Position numbers and translations under genes: made by a program. A DNA stretch of 64,000 bases from JAOUEA01 sp963790335. GTDB taxonomy: Bacteria > Actinomycetota > UBA4738 > HRBIN12. The stretch's first letter is position 1. Every line of letters starts with the position of its first letter. The stretch is from positions 1 through 64,000 of the forward strand of contig CAWBOB010000010.1 in NCBI GenBank assembly GCA_963790335.1, given 5' to 3'. The notes beneath the pieces were generated by a model. It was not told where the DNA came from, did not search any database, and saw only the letters and a list, made by a program, of their open reading frames with translations. Shown here one piece after another: positions 9,505 to 18,193 of this stretch.

Positions 9505-10101
9505 CTACGGAACGTCGGACGTGGCCCGCCAGCAGTCGTACCAGCCGTCGGGGGTCCTGCACCACATCGTCGCGGGCACCGGGTCGGCGGGCTCGCGGGC
9601 GTTCGCCGAGACCATCATGAGTGCGACCGCCGCGATGATCACCGCGGCGGCAGCCGCGGCCACGATACGCATGAGCACCGAGACGAGGCGCCATTCGTCG
9701 GCGGGTTCGCGGCGGCGAGGCGCAGACGCGGCCGGGGCGCGGGGAGCGTGGTCGGCCGGGTTCGGTGACGCGTGGCGTCCTCGCGAAGCGGCAGCGCCGG
9801 TGGGGCGAGGCGCCACGTGCGACGCCACCGGTCCCGGCCGGGTCAGTCGCTCCCGCGCCGCACGCTCGAGCCAGATGGCTCGGTCGTAGGCGGACCGGTC
9901 GCGCTCGTCACCGAGCACCTCGTACGCGGCCGCGATGCGGCGGAAGCCTGCCGCCTCATGTGCCGGATTCGTATCGGGATGATGCCTGCGCGCGAGCGCT
10001 CGATACGCGCGCCTGATCTCGTCGAGGGTGGCATCGGCGTCCACGCCCAACAGCGCGTAGAGATCCTCGCCCGCCGCGACCGCCCGATGAACGGCATCCA
10101 C
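9505..10101 (-). CDS. J-domain (DnaJ-like) membrane protein
   Basis: 198 residues from GTG 10101. A J domain occupies about residues 14-75 (LYALLGVDADATLDEIRRAY) with the essential HPD in RRHHPDTNP. It is followed by a basic, Ala/Pro-rich linker, one transmembrane helix (about residues 145-168) and a short C-terminal segment containing WCRTPDGWYDCW with two cysteines. The Gly/Phe and zinc-finger regions of true DnaJ are absent, so it is a type III J protein that presumably recruits DnaK to the membrane or an unknown client. TACACT lies 6 bases before the start, again suggesting leaderless expression. Confidence 0.82.
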   Translation of the reverse strand: MDAVHRAVAAGEDLYALLGVDADATLDEIRRAYRALARRHHPDTNPAHEAAGFRRIAAAYEVLGDERDRSAYDRAIWLERAARERLTRPGPVASHVAPRPTGAAASRGRHASPNPADHAPRAPAASAPRRREPADEWRLVSVLMRIVAAAAAAVIIAAVALMMVSANAREPADPVPATMWCRTPDGWYDCWRATSDVP

Positions 10102-10123
10102 GGTGGGAGTGTAAGACGACCTG

Positions 10124-10789
10124 CTACGAGGGAACGAGGCGCTCGAGGGTCTCCGGCAACGCCACCAGGTCGGGAAGGGTCGCCGACCGCGGCACCATGC
10201 TCGTCTCGCCGAGCCGGTCGATCCAGATCGCCGGCAGGCCGAGCTTCGCGCACGGCTCGATGTCGTGGAAGAGCGACGCCGCGACGTGCACGTGACGCGG
10301 GCGCTGCGCCCCCGTGCGCCGGAAGAACGTCTCCCAATGGCCGAACGACGGCTTGTAGGATCCGATGTCGCTCGCGACCACCCGCTCGTCGATCTCCACA
10401 CCGATCGCCTCGATGGATGCATCGAGCAGGTCGAGGTCGGTGTTCGACAGGATCGCGAGCTTCCACCCGGTCGCCTGCAGCGCGGTCAGCGCCGACGACA
10501 CCTCCGGGAAGACCCTCCACGAGGGCAGCGCTCGTGCGAGCGCGTCGACTTCGCCTTCGGGGATCGTGAGCCCGACCTCGCCGGCGACCTCGGCCATCGT
10601 CTCGGCCATGACCTCGCGGTAGGGGATGCCGCGTCCCCGCTGCACCCTGGGTTCGATGCGCATGTACGTCTCGAGCAGCACGTCGTCAGCCGCCGCATGC
10701 CCGAACAGGCGCCCCAAGGTGTCGCGTACCCCTCCGAACCAGTCGACGAGGGTTCCGTAGCAGTCGAACGTCGCCCACCGATCGGCCAT
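10124..10789 (-). CDS. HAD-superfamily hydrolase, haloacid-dehalogenase-like
   Basis: The 221-residue protein starts with the HAD motif I in the dehalogenase style (FDCYGTLVDW, nucleophile Asp9). Motif II is LAILSNTD and the lysine motif is in SYKPSFGHW. Motif III is in VAASLFHDIEPCAKLGLPAIW, a good match to type II 2-haloacid dehalogenases, but the substrate may be a small phosphate ester or haloacid. It is encoded 6 bases after the ftsH stop on the same strand, so is likely cotranscribed. Confidence 0.82.
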   Translation of the reverse strand: MADRWATFDCYGTLVDWFGGVRDTLGRLFGHAAADDVLLETYMRIEPRVQRGRGIPYREVMAETMAEVAGEVGLTIPEGEVDALARALPSWRVFPEVSSALTALQATGWKLAILSNTDLDLLDASIEAIGVEIDERVVASDIGSYKPSFGHWETFFRRTGAQRPRHVHVAASLFHDIEPCAKLGLPAIWIDRLGETSMVPRSATLPDLVALPETLERLVPS

Positions 10790-10795
10790 GGCGGC

Positions 10796-12865
10796 TCAGG
10801 CGGGGGAGAGGCCGGGGCCCCCGAGCGAAGGCCGAAGCGGACCGGAACCGGGCCGCCGCGTGCCCGAGGGATCCTCGTGCTCGCCGTCGCCCTGTTGCTC
10901 GCGCGACGCCTGGCGCGTGACGGCGAGCCCGGCGGACCGCTCCTCGTGGGCCCTCGGCTCCCTGCGCTCGACATCGGCGAAGAAGGCGATCACGTCGTCA
11001 CGGCCCATCGTCTCGATCTCGATCAGGCGGTCCGCGAGCGCATCGAGCTTGTCGCGATTGGTGCTGAGGATGTCGAGCGCGACGTCGTGCGCCTCGTCGA
11101 TGAGCTCGCGCACCTCGACGTCGATCTCGAACGCGACGGCGTCGGAGTAGTCCGGCGTCGATCCCCAGTCGCGGCCGAGGAACACCTCGCCCTGCTTCAC
11201 ACCGAGCGTGCGCGGCCCGATCGAGTCGCTCATGCCGTACTCGGTGACCATCTGACGCGCGATCTTGGTCGCGCGCTCGATGTCGTTGCCGGCGCCGGTG
11301 GTCACGTCGCCCGCGACGATCTCCTCGGCCACTCGGCCGCCCATGAGCATGGCGAGCTCGTCGCGGAGCTGCTCACGGGTCATCAGGAACCTGTCCTGCT
11401 CGGGAAGCGTGAGGGTGTACCCGAGCGCCCGGCCGCGCGGGATCACGGTGATCTTGTGCACCTCGTCGGTGTTGGGAAGCACGTGGGCGACCATGGCGTG
11501 GCCGCCCTCGTGGTAGGCGATCAGCCGACGCTCCTGCTCGTCCATCACCCGGCTCTTGCGCTCGGGTCCCGCCATGACGCGGTCGACGGCTTCCTCAACC
11601 TCCTGCATGGAGATGGCTTTCAGATCGCGACGCGCCGCGAGCAGCGCGGCCTCATTGATGGCGTTGGCGAGGTCGGCACCGGTGAACCCGGGCGTGCGAC
11701 GCGCGAGCACGTCGAGGTCGACCGTCGCGTCGAACGGCTTGCCGCGCGCGTGCACCCGCAGGATCGCCTTGCGACCCTCGAGGTCGGGCCGATCGATCAC
11801 GACCTGGCGGTCGAACCGCCCGGGCCGCAGCAGCGCAGGATCGAGGATGTCGGGGCGGTTCGTGGCCGCCATGAGGATCACCGTCGTGCGTTGGTCGAAC
11901 CCATCCATCTCGACGAGGAGCTGGTTCAGCGTCTGTTCGCGCTCGTCGTGACCTCCGCCGAGCCCCGCGCCGCGCTGACGCCCGACCGCGTCGATCTCGT
12001 CGATGAACACGATCGCCGGAGCGCTGGCCTTCGCCTGCTCGAAGAGATCTCGGACCCGCGCCGCGCCCACGCCGACGAACATCTCCACGAAGTCGGAACC
12101 CGAGATCGAGAAGAAGGGCACGCCGGCCTCACCGGCGACGGCGCGCGCGAGCAGGGTCTTGCCGGTGCCCGGCGGCCCGAACAAGAGCACCCCGCGCGGG
12201 ATCTTGGCTCCCATCGCCTGGAACTTGCCCGGATGCTGCAGGAAGTCCTTCACTTCCTGGAGCTCCTCGATCGCCTCGTCGACCCCGGCGACGTCGCCGA
12301 ACGTCGTCTGCGGTTCGTCCTTGTTCACGGTCTTGTGCTTGCTGCGCCCGAACTGCATCACGCGTCCGCCGCCGCCCTGCGATCGATTCATGACGTAGAG
12401 CAAGATGCCGCCGATCAGCAGCACCGGCAGGATCACGGTCACCAGCGTGCCGATCAGCGCGTTCGGCTTCTGCGCATCGACCTCGGTGGGCACCCCCGAC
12501 TTCTTGAGCAGGGCGGTGAGGTCGTCGGCGTACTCGGTGGGATAGGTGGTGCGATATGCGCTGCCGTCGATGAGCTCGCCCTCGACCGCTTGATCGCCGT
12601 CGAGCAGCACGGCGTTGGCGACCCTGCCGTCGTTGACGGCTGCCTCGAACTCGCTCAGGTCGATCGCGTCGGCGGAGCCGCCGCCGTTCAACATCGACAC
12701 CAAGAGCAGGAAGACCAGCGTGCCCATCACGATCCACAGCGTGGGCGTGCGGGCGACCTTCTTGAGCGGAGTCTCGGGTTGCTGGCTCAGGGCGTGCTCC
12801 TCGGAAACGCGACCGGGCGTCGGGACGGTCGGGCGTGCCCCGGGCGCACGTGGCGACGGGTCCAC
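10796..12865 (-). CDS. ftsH: ATP-dependent zinc metalloprotease FtsH
   Basis: Membrane-anchored AAA+ protease that degrades misfolded membrane and regulatory proteins. The 689 residues contain two transmembrane helices (about 43-60 and 139-159) flanking an extracytoplasmic domain. Walker A is GPPGTGKT (230-237), Walker B VFIDEID (286-292), and the second region of homology ATNRPDILDPALLRPGRFD follows. The zinc site is HEGGH (452-456). The C-terminal tail is long and low in complexity. GTG 12865 is favoured as start because a TACCAT hexamer ends 9 bases upstream. The neighbours tilS and hpt are in the usual actinobacterial order. Confidence 0.97.
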   Translation of the reverse strand: MDPSPRAPGARPTVPTPGRVSEEHALSQQPETPLKKVARTPTLWIVMGTLVFLLLVSMLNGGGSADAIDLSEFEAAVNDGRVANAVLLDGDQAVEGELIDGSAYRTTYPTEYADDLTALLKKSGVPTEVDAQKPNALIGTLVTVILPVLLIGGILLYVMNRSQGGGGRVMQFGRSKHKTVNKDEPQTTFGDVAGVDEAIEELQEVKDFLQHPGKFQAMGAKIPRGVLLFGPPGTGKTLLARAVAGEAGVPFFSISGSDFVEMFVGVGAARVRDLFEQAKASAPAIVFIDEIDAVGRQRGAGLGGGHDEREQTLNQLLVEMDGFDQRTTVILMAATNRPDILDPALLRPGRFDRQVVIDRPDLEGRKAILRVHARGKPFDATVDLDVLARRTPGFTGADLANAINEAALLAARRDLKAISMQEVEEAVDRVMAGPERKSRVMDEQERRLIAYHEGGHAMVAHVLPNTDEVHKITVIPRGRALGYTLTLPEQDRFLMTREQLRDELAMLMGGRVAEEIVAGDVTTGAGNDIERATKIARQMVTEYGMSDSIGPRTLGVKQGEVFLGRDWGSTPDYSDAVAFEIDVEVRELIDEAHDVALDILSTNRDKLDALADRLIEIETMGRDDVIAFFADVERREPRAHEERSAGLAVTRQASREQQGDGEHEDPSGTRRPGSGPLRPSLGGPGLSPA

Positions 12866-12874
12866 CTCGAGGCG

Positions 12875-12880
12875 ATGGTA
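12875..12880 (-). promoter_or_regulatory. -10-like hexamer of ftsH
   Basis: TACCAT on the minus strand, 9 bases before the GTG start codon of ftsH. It matches TANNNT and supports the 12865 start over a downstream one. No convincing -35 is visible. Confidence 0.4.
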
Positions 12881-12927
12881 GCACCGGGCCCGGACGCGAT
12901 GGCGGGACCGCGAGCCCCCGGAGCGAC

Positions 12928-13314
12928 TCAGCGGATGCCGGTGTCGACGCTCAGCGTGACCTCGGTCCAGGCTCCCGCACCGACGGTGACGGTCGTGGGG
13001 CTCGCGCCCCCGACCCCCGTAGGCTCGACGACGGCCGAGGCGACGTACTCACCGGGCTCGAGCGCGAACTCGAAGCGTCCCTCTGCGGTGGTCGAGGCTT
13101 CCACGACGACGTCGCCGCCGGTCGAGCTGATGCGCACCATCCCCTGCCACGGAAGGTCCGGACACGGGGAGCCCGCGACGACCACCGGGCACTGAGGACC
13201 GGCACGCACGACCCCCCGCACACCTCCCGACGCTCCATCGTTCCCCCCTGCGCACGACACCGGCGTGATCAGCGCCGTCACCAGCGCGGATGCGAGCAGC
13301 GTCGTGCGTCTCAT
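12928..13314 (-). CDS. Small predicted lipoprotein
   Basis: 128 residues from ATG 13314. The N-terminus is a lipoprotein signal: two arginines, a hydrophobic core, then PVSC with the lipidated cysteine at about residue 21. The mature part begins with Gly/Asn/Ser and contains a segment (STTAEGRFEFALEPGEYVAS) resembling the beta-sandwich of carboxypeptidase-regulatory-like or SpaA domains. It lies between ftsH and hpt, an unusual interruption of that pair. The exact role is unknown; it is probably a cell-surface protein. Confidence 0.65.
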   Translation of the reverse strand: MRRTTLLASALVTALITPVSCAGGNDGASGGVRGVVRAGPQCPVVVAGSPCPDLPWQGMVRISSTGGDVVVEASTTAEGRFEFALEPGEYVASAVVEPTGVGGASPTTVTVGAGAWTEVTLSVDTGIR

Positions 13315-13354
13315 GTGGCTGGGACGCCCGTCGCGCCGTGCGAGGTTCCCGGCG

Positions 13355-13951
13355 TCAGTCGCCTCCGTAGGCGTGCGGCTTGAGCGTCGCCACGTAGGGA
13401 AGGTTGCGATAGCGCTCGCCGAAGTCGAGTCCGTAGCCGACCACGAACTCGGGCGGGATCTCGAACCCCACGTACCGCAGGTCGAGCGGCACCTTCTGCA
13501 GACCGGTCTTGCGCAGCAGGGCGGCCACCTCGAGCGACGCGGGCTTGCGGGCGGCGAGGTTCTTGAGCAGGTACTTGAGGGTGAGGCCCGAATCCACGAT
13601 GTCCTCCACGAGCAGCACGTCGAGCCCATCGAGGTCGTGGTCGAGATCCTTCAGGATGCGCACGACGCCGCTCGTTTTGGTCGCGGCGCCGTAGGACGAG
13701 ACCGCCATGAAGTCGAACTCCAGCGGAAGCGCGATGTGACGAGCGAGGTCGGCCATGACCACGAAGGCCCCCTTGAGCACGCCGACCAACAACAGGGACC
13801 TTCCGGCATAGTCGTCGGTGATGCGGCGGCCCATCGCGGTGAGCGCCGCCTCGATCTGTTCGGTGGTGACGAGGACCTTCTCGATATCGGGCTCGTAGGC
13901 GCTCACGGGAACCCGGAGTGTAGCGTCGGACGTGTCGCGCGTGATGCTCAC
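13355..13951 (-). CDS. hpt: Hypoxanthine phosphoribosyltransferase
   Basis: Purine salvage: joins hypoxanthine or guanine to PRPP. The start is GTG 13951, forming a 4-base GTGA overlap with the tilS stop; this gives 198 residues. The PRPP-binding motif VLLVEDIVDSGLTL is clear, as are LVGVLKGAFVVMADLARHI and FVVGYGLDFGERYRNLPY near the C terminus. The tilS-hpt-ftsH order is conserved in actinobacteria and beyond. Confidence 0.96.
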   Translation of the reverse strand: MSITRDTSDATLRVPVSAYEPDIEKVLVTTEQIEAALTAMGRRITDDYAGRSLLLVGVLKGAFVVMADLARHIALPLEFDFMAVSSYGAATKTSGVVRILKDLDHDLDGLDVLLVEDIVDSGLTLKYLLKNLAARKPASLEVAALLRKTGLQKVPLDLRYVGFEIPPEFVVGYGLDFGERYRNLPYVATLKPHAYGGD

Positions 13952-15003
13952 GGTTCGTGCGGCTCCCGGTGGTCGTCGACGGGCGCGATCGGGGAGGAGA
14001 CGCGAACATACACCCGGTCCCGAGCCGCCGTGCGCTCTCCCGGCAGATCGCGCTCTCGACCGGGTCGTCCGGCGGCGAGATCGAGCACGGCCTCGACGGC
14101 GTCCCTGGTCCATGGGGCGACCTCATCGACGACAGAGAGCTGCCAGAGCGCCATCCTGACGATGCGGGCGGCGAGGGGGCGGGGGAGGGCGGCGAGGTCG
14201 GCCGCCCGGAACAGGAGGGTGTCACCGTCGCGGTCCAGGATCGACCGTTCCTGGTCGGCGGCCTGACGGAGCAGCTCGAGACGGTCCTGATGCAGCACCG
14301 CGGCCGTGCGAGCGAGCGTGGCTCGCACGTTGCGCCCGGTGACGCGTTCGAGCAGCGGGATCGCCTCGTGCCGGACCGCCGCTCGGAGGAAGCGGCGGTC
14401 CTCGTTCATCGGGTCGATGCGCGGGCGCAGGCGCAACGCGCGACAGCATGCCTCGACCTCGGCTCGCGTGGTGTCGAGCAGTGGCTGGACGAGGGCTGAG
14501 CCCGGACGATCGCCGTCGCCGGGCCAGATGCCCGCGAGCCCGTCGAGCCCGGTCCCCCGGATCAGGTTCAACAGCACCGTCTCCGCCTGGTCATCGAGGG
14601 TGTGCCCCTCTGCGGTGACCGCCGCGCCGATCGCGCGCTGCACGGTGGTGGCGGCATTGCCCCGGCGGAGCGTGGCCCACGCCTCGACCGAATCACCGGC
14701 CGTGGGAGCATCGTCGGCCGAGCGCAGGTGGAAGGGGAGCTCGAGCCGGGTCGCCAGCCCGCGCACGTACCTCGCGTCGGCGCCGGAGTCCCCGCGCAGC
14801 CGGTGGTCGAAGTGGAAGACCGCGAGCCTGATCTTGAAGAGCCGGCGAAGGTGCCACAGGGAGTAGAGCAGACACACGGAATCGGGCCCGCCCGAGACCG
14901 CTACGAGCACGAGGTCTCCCGGATGGAACATCTCGTGCTCACGCACGGTCGCGGTGACGCGCTCGAGCACCCGCGCGACCGCCGGCGGGCGTCGCGCGGC
15001 CAT
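13948..15003 (-). CDS. tilS: tRNA(Ile)-lysidine synthetase
   Basis: Modifies cytidine 34 of tRNA-Ile(CAU) to lysidine so that it reads AUA. The start is ATG 15003, giving 351 residues. The PP-loop SGGPDS is at 37-42, followed by VFHFDHRLRGDSGADA and the GHTLDDQAETVLLNLIRG motif, all diagnostic of TilS. It is followed by hpt with a 4-base overlap and lies 4 bases downstream of the DUF2342 gene stop. Confidence 0.95.
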   Translation of the reverse strand: MAARRPPAVARVLERVTATVREHEMFHPGDLVLVAVSGGPDSVCLLYSLWHLRRLFKIRLAVFHFDHRLRGDSGADARYVRGLATRLELPFHLRSADDAPTAGDSVEAWATLRRGNAATTVQRAIGAAVTAEGHTLDDQAETVLLNLIRGTGLDGLAGIWPGDGDRPGSALVQPLLDTTRAEVEACCRALRLRPRIDPMNEDRRFLRAAVRHEAIPLLERVTGRNVRATLARTAAVLHQDRLELLRQAADQERSILDRDGDTLLFRAADLAALPRPLAARIVRMALWQLSVVDEVAPWTRDAVEAVLDLAAGRPGRERDLPGERTAARDRVYVRVSSPIAPVDDHREPHEP

Positions 15004-15007
15004 CGGC

Positions 15008-16075
15008 CTACTCGACGACGCGCTCGACCCAGGCGGCGGGGGTGCCGATCTCGTCGAGCGTGGGCAGGTGCTCGGGAGCGAGCCAGACGCGGTTGAGGCC
15101 GTCCATGCCGGCCCGCGCGACCACCTCGCGGACGAACACCTCCCCCCGATCGTACTGCGTGATCTTCTGCTCGAATCCGATCGCACGCTGCACGCTCCGC
15201 TCGAGGCCGGAGCTTCGGCGACGGGCCGCGAGCGCTCGGCGCATGCGGTCGACGTCGGCCACGTGCTCCCGCGAGACCTCGTTCATCACGTACGACGCGT
15301 GTCCTTCGAGCAGCGACATGAGGCCCTGCACCCGCGTGAACAGCTCGCGCTGCTCGGGTGTGAGCAGCAGGAAGATGCCACCCATGCGGGCGTCGGCGCC
15401 CCGCCGGGCTTCCTCGACCGCGCGGCGGAGCTGGGCGACGAGCTCCTTGCCGTCGAGCGTGACCCCGCCGAGATAGGTGTCGACGAGGCCGCGCAGGTGG
15501 GCACGGAGCCAGGGCGCGGTGCCGAACTGCACCCGGTGGGTGACCTCATGCACGGCCACCCACAGCCGGAAGTCGCGGGTCGGCAGACCGTAGCGCTGCT
15601 CCACCTCGGCGACGTTGGGGCCCACGAAGTAGAGCAGCCCCTCGTCGTCGGGCGGCAGGAACACGTCGTACTGGCCGAGCACGCGCCGGGAGACGTAGCC
15701 GAAGAGGGCCCCGGCCTGCGCGCCCATGGCCTTACGCCGGACCTCCGCCCGGCCGGGTTTCACGGCGAGCACGCGTTCAGCGAGGGGCTCCAGCAGCCGC
15801 TGCATGCCGGTGAGGTTCGAGCGGATCCACTCACTGCGCGCCATGACCCACGCTCGCGAGCGGAAGCCCTCGACCGACAGCCCGGTGTGCGCACCGATCA
15901 GCGACTCGGCCACGGCCACGAGCTCTCCGAAGTCCTCGCGCATGCGTGCGCGCTGCGCGGCCGGCACCGGGATGCCGGGGCCGGCGACACGACGCCCCAG
16001 CTGCAGCGCCACGTCCCAGTCGGCCAGACGGGCAGCCGCCGAACCCATGGACCAATCGACGTCGGTGGCGCTCAT
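15008..16075 (-). CDS. DUF2342 zincin-like metallopeptidase family protein
   Basis: The 355-residue protein has HEVTH at 176-180 and a later LLEGHASYVMNEV segment; together these give the zinc-ligand pattern of the actinobacterial DUF2342 family, sometimes annotated as coenzyme-F420-biosynthesis-associated. Proteolytic activity has not been shown as far as I know. It sits directly upstream of tilS, its common position in actinobacteria. An AAGGAAGGG sequence lies about 10 bases upstream of the ATG. Confidence 0.88.
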   Translation of the reverse strand: MSATDVDWSMGSAAARLADWDVALQLGRRVAGPGIPVPAAQRARMREDFGELVAVAESLIGAHTGLSVEGFRSRAWVMARSEWIRSNLTGMQRLLEPLAERVLAVKPGRAEVRRKAMGAQAGALFGYVSRRVLGQYDVFLPPDDEGLLYFVGPNVAEVEQRYGLPTRDFRLWVAVHEVTHRVQFGTAPWLRAHLRGLVDTYLGGVTLDGKELVAQLRRAVEEARRGADARMGGIFLLLTPEQRELFTRVQGLMSLLEGHASYVMNEVSREHVADVDRMRRALAARRRSSGLERSVQRAIGFEQKITQYDRGEVFVREVVARAGMDGLNRVWLAPEHLPTLDEIGTPAAWVERVVE

Positions 16076-16117
16076 GGGAACCCTTCCTTCGGGTTGGTGG
16101 GAAGCGGTGCGGCCGGG

Positions 16118-16798
16118 TCAGGCCTGACCGGTGGCCTTCTTGCGCGCGGCGATCATGCCCGCCCGCTTGGCCTTGCCTTCGGCGATGCGGCGGTCGGTGC
16201 CGGCGTCGAGCAGTTCCTTGAGTGCAGCTTCGTAGGCCTCTTGGTCGAGCGTCACCTCCGGTCGCTCCTCGACGGCCGCGGGCGCGGGAGCCGCGGCGGG
16301 CGGCGCCTCAGCCGGTGCTTCGGCCGGTGCCTCGGCCGGTGCCTCGGCCGGTGCCTCGGCCGGTGCCTCGGCCGGTGCTTCGGCTCCGGGTGCCGCGGCA
16401 GCCGCAGGCACCTGCGGGGCTGCGACCGAGGCCAGGGCGGGCGCCGTCGTGGGCAGGGCGGGCGGCGCGACGACGACCGGAGCGGCTTGCGAGAGGTCGA
16501 CGTTGCGGCGCGGCAACTCGCGCCCGAGCTGCACACGGTCGGCCCGCACGACCTTGAGGTTCGCTTCGTCCTGTGAGAAGCGAGGCGCGTAGCGCATGTA
16601 CTTGATCGTGAGCGAGATGACGGCGATCAGGGCCAGGGCGCCGAACAGGATGGCGAGCCAGTAGATCCATCCGCCGTCGTTGCGCTCGGAGGGCACCGCA
16701 GGATCGACCCGAACCTGTGCGCTCGCCGTGACCGCCTGCGCCACGAGGGCGACGACCGCGGATGCGATCAGCGCGAACAGCTTCCGGGGCATGCGCAT
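16118..16798 (-). CDS. Secreted or membrane-anchored hypothetical protein with AEAP repeats
   Basis: I favour ATG 16798 (MRMPRKLFALIASAVVALVA) because a TAGTAT hexamer ends 8 bases upstream; a longer start at 16816 would overlap that element. The 226-residue product has a signal-like first helix, a second transmembrane helix (WIYWLAILFGALALIAVISL) about 30 residues later, and a cytoplasmic-side Ala/Pro-rich linker with about seven tandem Glu-Ala-Pro-Ala units. A charged C-terminal domain rich in Lys and Arg follows. I do not recognise a family. The gene is separate from the DUF2342 gene (43 bases apart). Confidence 0.65.
   Translation of the reverse strand: MRMPRKLFALIASAVVALVAQAVTASAQVRVDPAVPSERNDGGWIYWLAILFGALALIAVISLTIKYMRYAPRFSQDEANLKVVRADRVQLGRELPRRNVDLSQAAPVVVAPPALPTTAPALASVAAPQVPAAAAAPGAEAPAEAPAEAPAEAPAEAPAEAPAEAPPAAAPAPAAVEERPEVTLDQEAYEAALKELLDAGTDRRIAEGKAKRAGMIAARKKATGQA
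16311..16385 (-). repeat. 12-bp in-frame tandem repeat (AEAP units)
   Basis: About six copies of a 12-base unit (GCCGGTGCCTCG on the plus strand), nearly perfect apart from C/T changes in the first and last copies. It encodes the EAPA spacer of the membrane protein. Such repeats can vary in copy number by slippage without changing frame. Confidence 0.85.
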
Positions 16799-16806
16799 CG
16801 CGGCGG

Positions 16807-16812
16807 ATACTA
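16807..16812 (-). promoter_or_regulatory. -10-like hexamer of the AEAP-repeat protein
   Basis: TAGTAT on the minus strand ends 8 bases before ATG 16798. It is the most AT-rich hexamer in the area and fits a leaderless transcript. Confidence 0.4.
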
Positions 16813-16815
16813 GCA

Positions 16816-18192
16816 TCAGGCCGTCGACGATCCGGCCGCCGCCCCGGTCACGACGCCCGTGACCTTGGTGCCCCGCCCGGGAGCCGACTCCACCCGCAGC
16901 GTGCCCCCCAACGCGCCGAGGCGGTCGAGCATGTTGGTGAAGCCCGCGCCTGCGCCCCGGCTCGCCACGTCGAACCCTGCACCGTCGTCCGCCACGACGA
17001 AGACGAGCGTTCCGGCGTCGTCGCGGACGTCCACGGTGATCGCAGCGTCGTCCCCCGCGTACTTGCCGGCGTTCTGCAGCGCCTCCAGCACGCAGAAGTA
17101 CACGGTGGCCTCCGCCTCGGCGCCGTACCTGCCGAGACCGTCGGTCGTGACGGTGACCGGCAACACCGCGCGCCGAGCGGCCGACGTCAACGCATCGGGA
17201 AGACCCTTGTCGGCGAGCAGCGGCGGGTAGATGCCGTGCGCGAGATCGCGGAGCTCTTGCAACGTGTCGTCCACGGCCACCGACAGCGCATCGATGCGTT
17301 CGGCGATCTGGCCGGGGTCACGATCGGCGAGCTGCCGCACGAGCTTCAGTTGCACGGCGAGCGCCACGAGGTGCTGCTGAGCGCCGTCGTGCAGGTTCCG
17401 CTCGATCGTGCGCCGGGCCTGGTCGCCTGCGGCCACGATGCGCCCACGCGACGCCTGCAGCTCGGCAGCCTGGCGCCGCACCTCGTCGAGCGAGGCCTGC
17501 AGTGCAGAGTCGAGCTGCGCGTTGTGCAACGCGACCCCGAGGTGGCGCGAGACCTCGACGAGCGCCCGCTCCTCATCGGGCACGAACATGGGTGCGTCGA
17601 CGGGGCGTTCGACCACCACGACTCCCTGGAGCTCGCCAGCACTCGCCATCGGAGCGAGACGGACGTAGGCGTCCTCACGACCCTCGAGCATCTGGGGGAG
17701 CCAGACGCTCAGCCACCCATGACCGGAGAGTCCAGCCTGCACGATCGCCGAGGGCGAGACGGAGCCGAGGGCGACCGGAGCTCGGTGGAACCCGGGATCG
17801 CCCAACCACGGCTGCAGCGTTCCGTCGGTCAGCCGCCAGACCTCCACAGCGCGCACGCGGAGGCCTTCACGCATCGACTCGGCAGCCTGCAGCACGAGTT
17901 CGTCGAGCGGCACCGAACGAGACATGCGGGAAGCGAACCCGCGCGCGAGAGCATCGGGGGAGGTTCGTTCCCGGTGGGTGACCGACAGCAGGGCACGGGT
18001 GATCGTCGGCTGGAGCCACCGGAGCAGCGCCGCCGCGACGGCGACGCCGACGAGCGCGCCGAGCAGCACGCTCCACCGTTCCCCCTCGGGCACCTCCCCG
18101 GTGACCAACACGATGGCGACCGCAGCCGCCGCGAGCGCGATCGTGAGCGACAGCATCCATCCGAGCACGAGCACGACCAGGCGCATCGTCAC
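16816..18192 (-). CDS. Two-TM histidine kinase, NarL/HisKA_3 type
   Basis: 458 residues. Two N-terminal transmembrane helices (about 5-30 and 40-60) are followed by a GAF-like sensor region (about 75-230), a coiled segment, and the HisKA_3 dimerisation domain with the phospho-accepting His in ERNLHDGAQQHLVAL. The ATPase domain has ALQNAGKYAG (N box), DDGAGFD and GAGFTNMLDRL. The start is GTG 18192 or ATG 18186. It follows the ABC permease gene with one base between them and has no response regulator beside it, so its partner is elsewhere. It is smaller than the six multi-TM kinases further on but has the same catalytic type. Confidence 0.9.
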   Translation of the reverse strand: MTMRLVVLVLGWMLSLTIALAAAAVAIVLVTGEVPEGERWSVLLGALVGVAVAAALLRWLQPTITRALLSVTHRERTSPDALARGFASRMSRSVPLDELVLQAAESMREGLRVRAVEVWRLTDGTLQPWLGDPGFHRAPVALGSVSPSAIVQAGLSGHGWLSVWLPQMLEGREDAYVRLAPMASAGELQGVVVVERPVDAPMFVPDEERALVEVSRHLGVALHNAQLDSALQASLDEVRRQAAELQASRGRIVAAGDQARRTIERNLHDGAQQHLVALAVQLKLVRQLADRDPGQIAERIDALSVAVDDTLQELRDLAHGIYPPLLADKGLPDALTSAARRAVLPVTVTTDGLGRYGAEAEATVYFCVLEALQNAGKYAGDDAAITVDVRDDAGTLVFVVADDGAGFDVASRGAGAGFTNMLDRLGALGGTLRVESAPGRGTKVTGVVTGAAAGSSTA

Positions 18193-18193
18193 C

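Noticed and set aside
10265..13195. 976-residue open frame on the plus strand
   Set aside because: Antisense to ftsH and the HAD gene, whose minus-strand products have full motifs. The plus-strand translation is rich in Arg, Gly, His and Val with no family, a known effect of high GC at third codon positions.
16311..16385. Short tandem repeat as a CRISPR array
   Set aside because: The 12-bp units are contiguous with no spacers and are in frame within a protein gene. I saw no CRISPR array or cas gene in the window.
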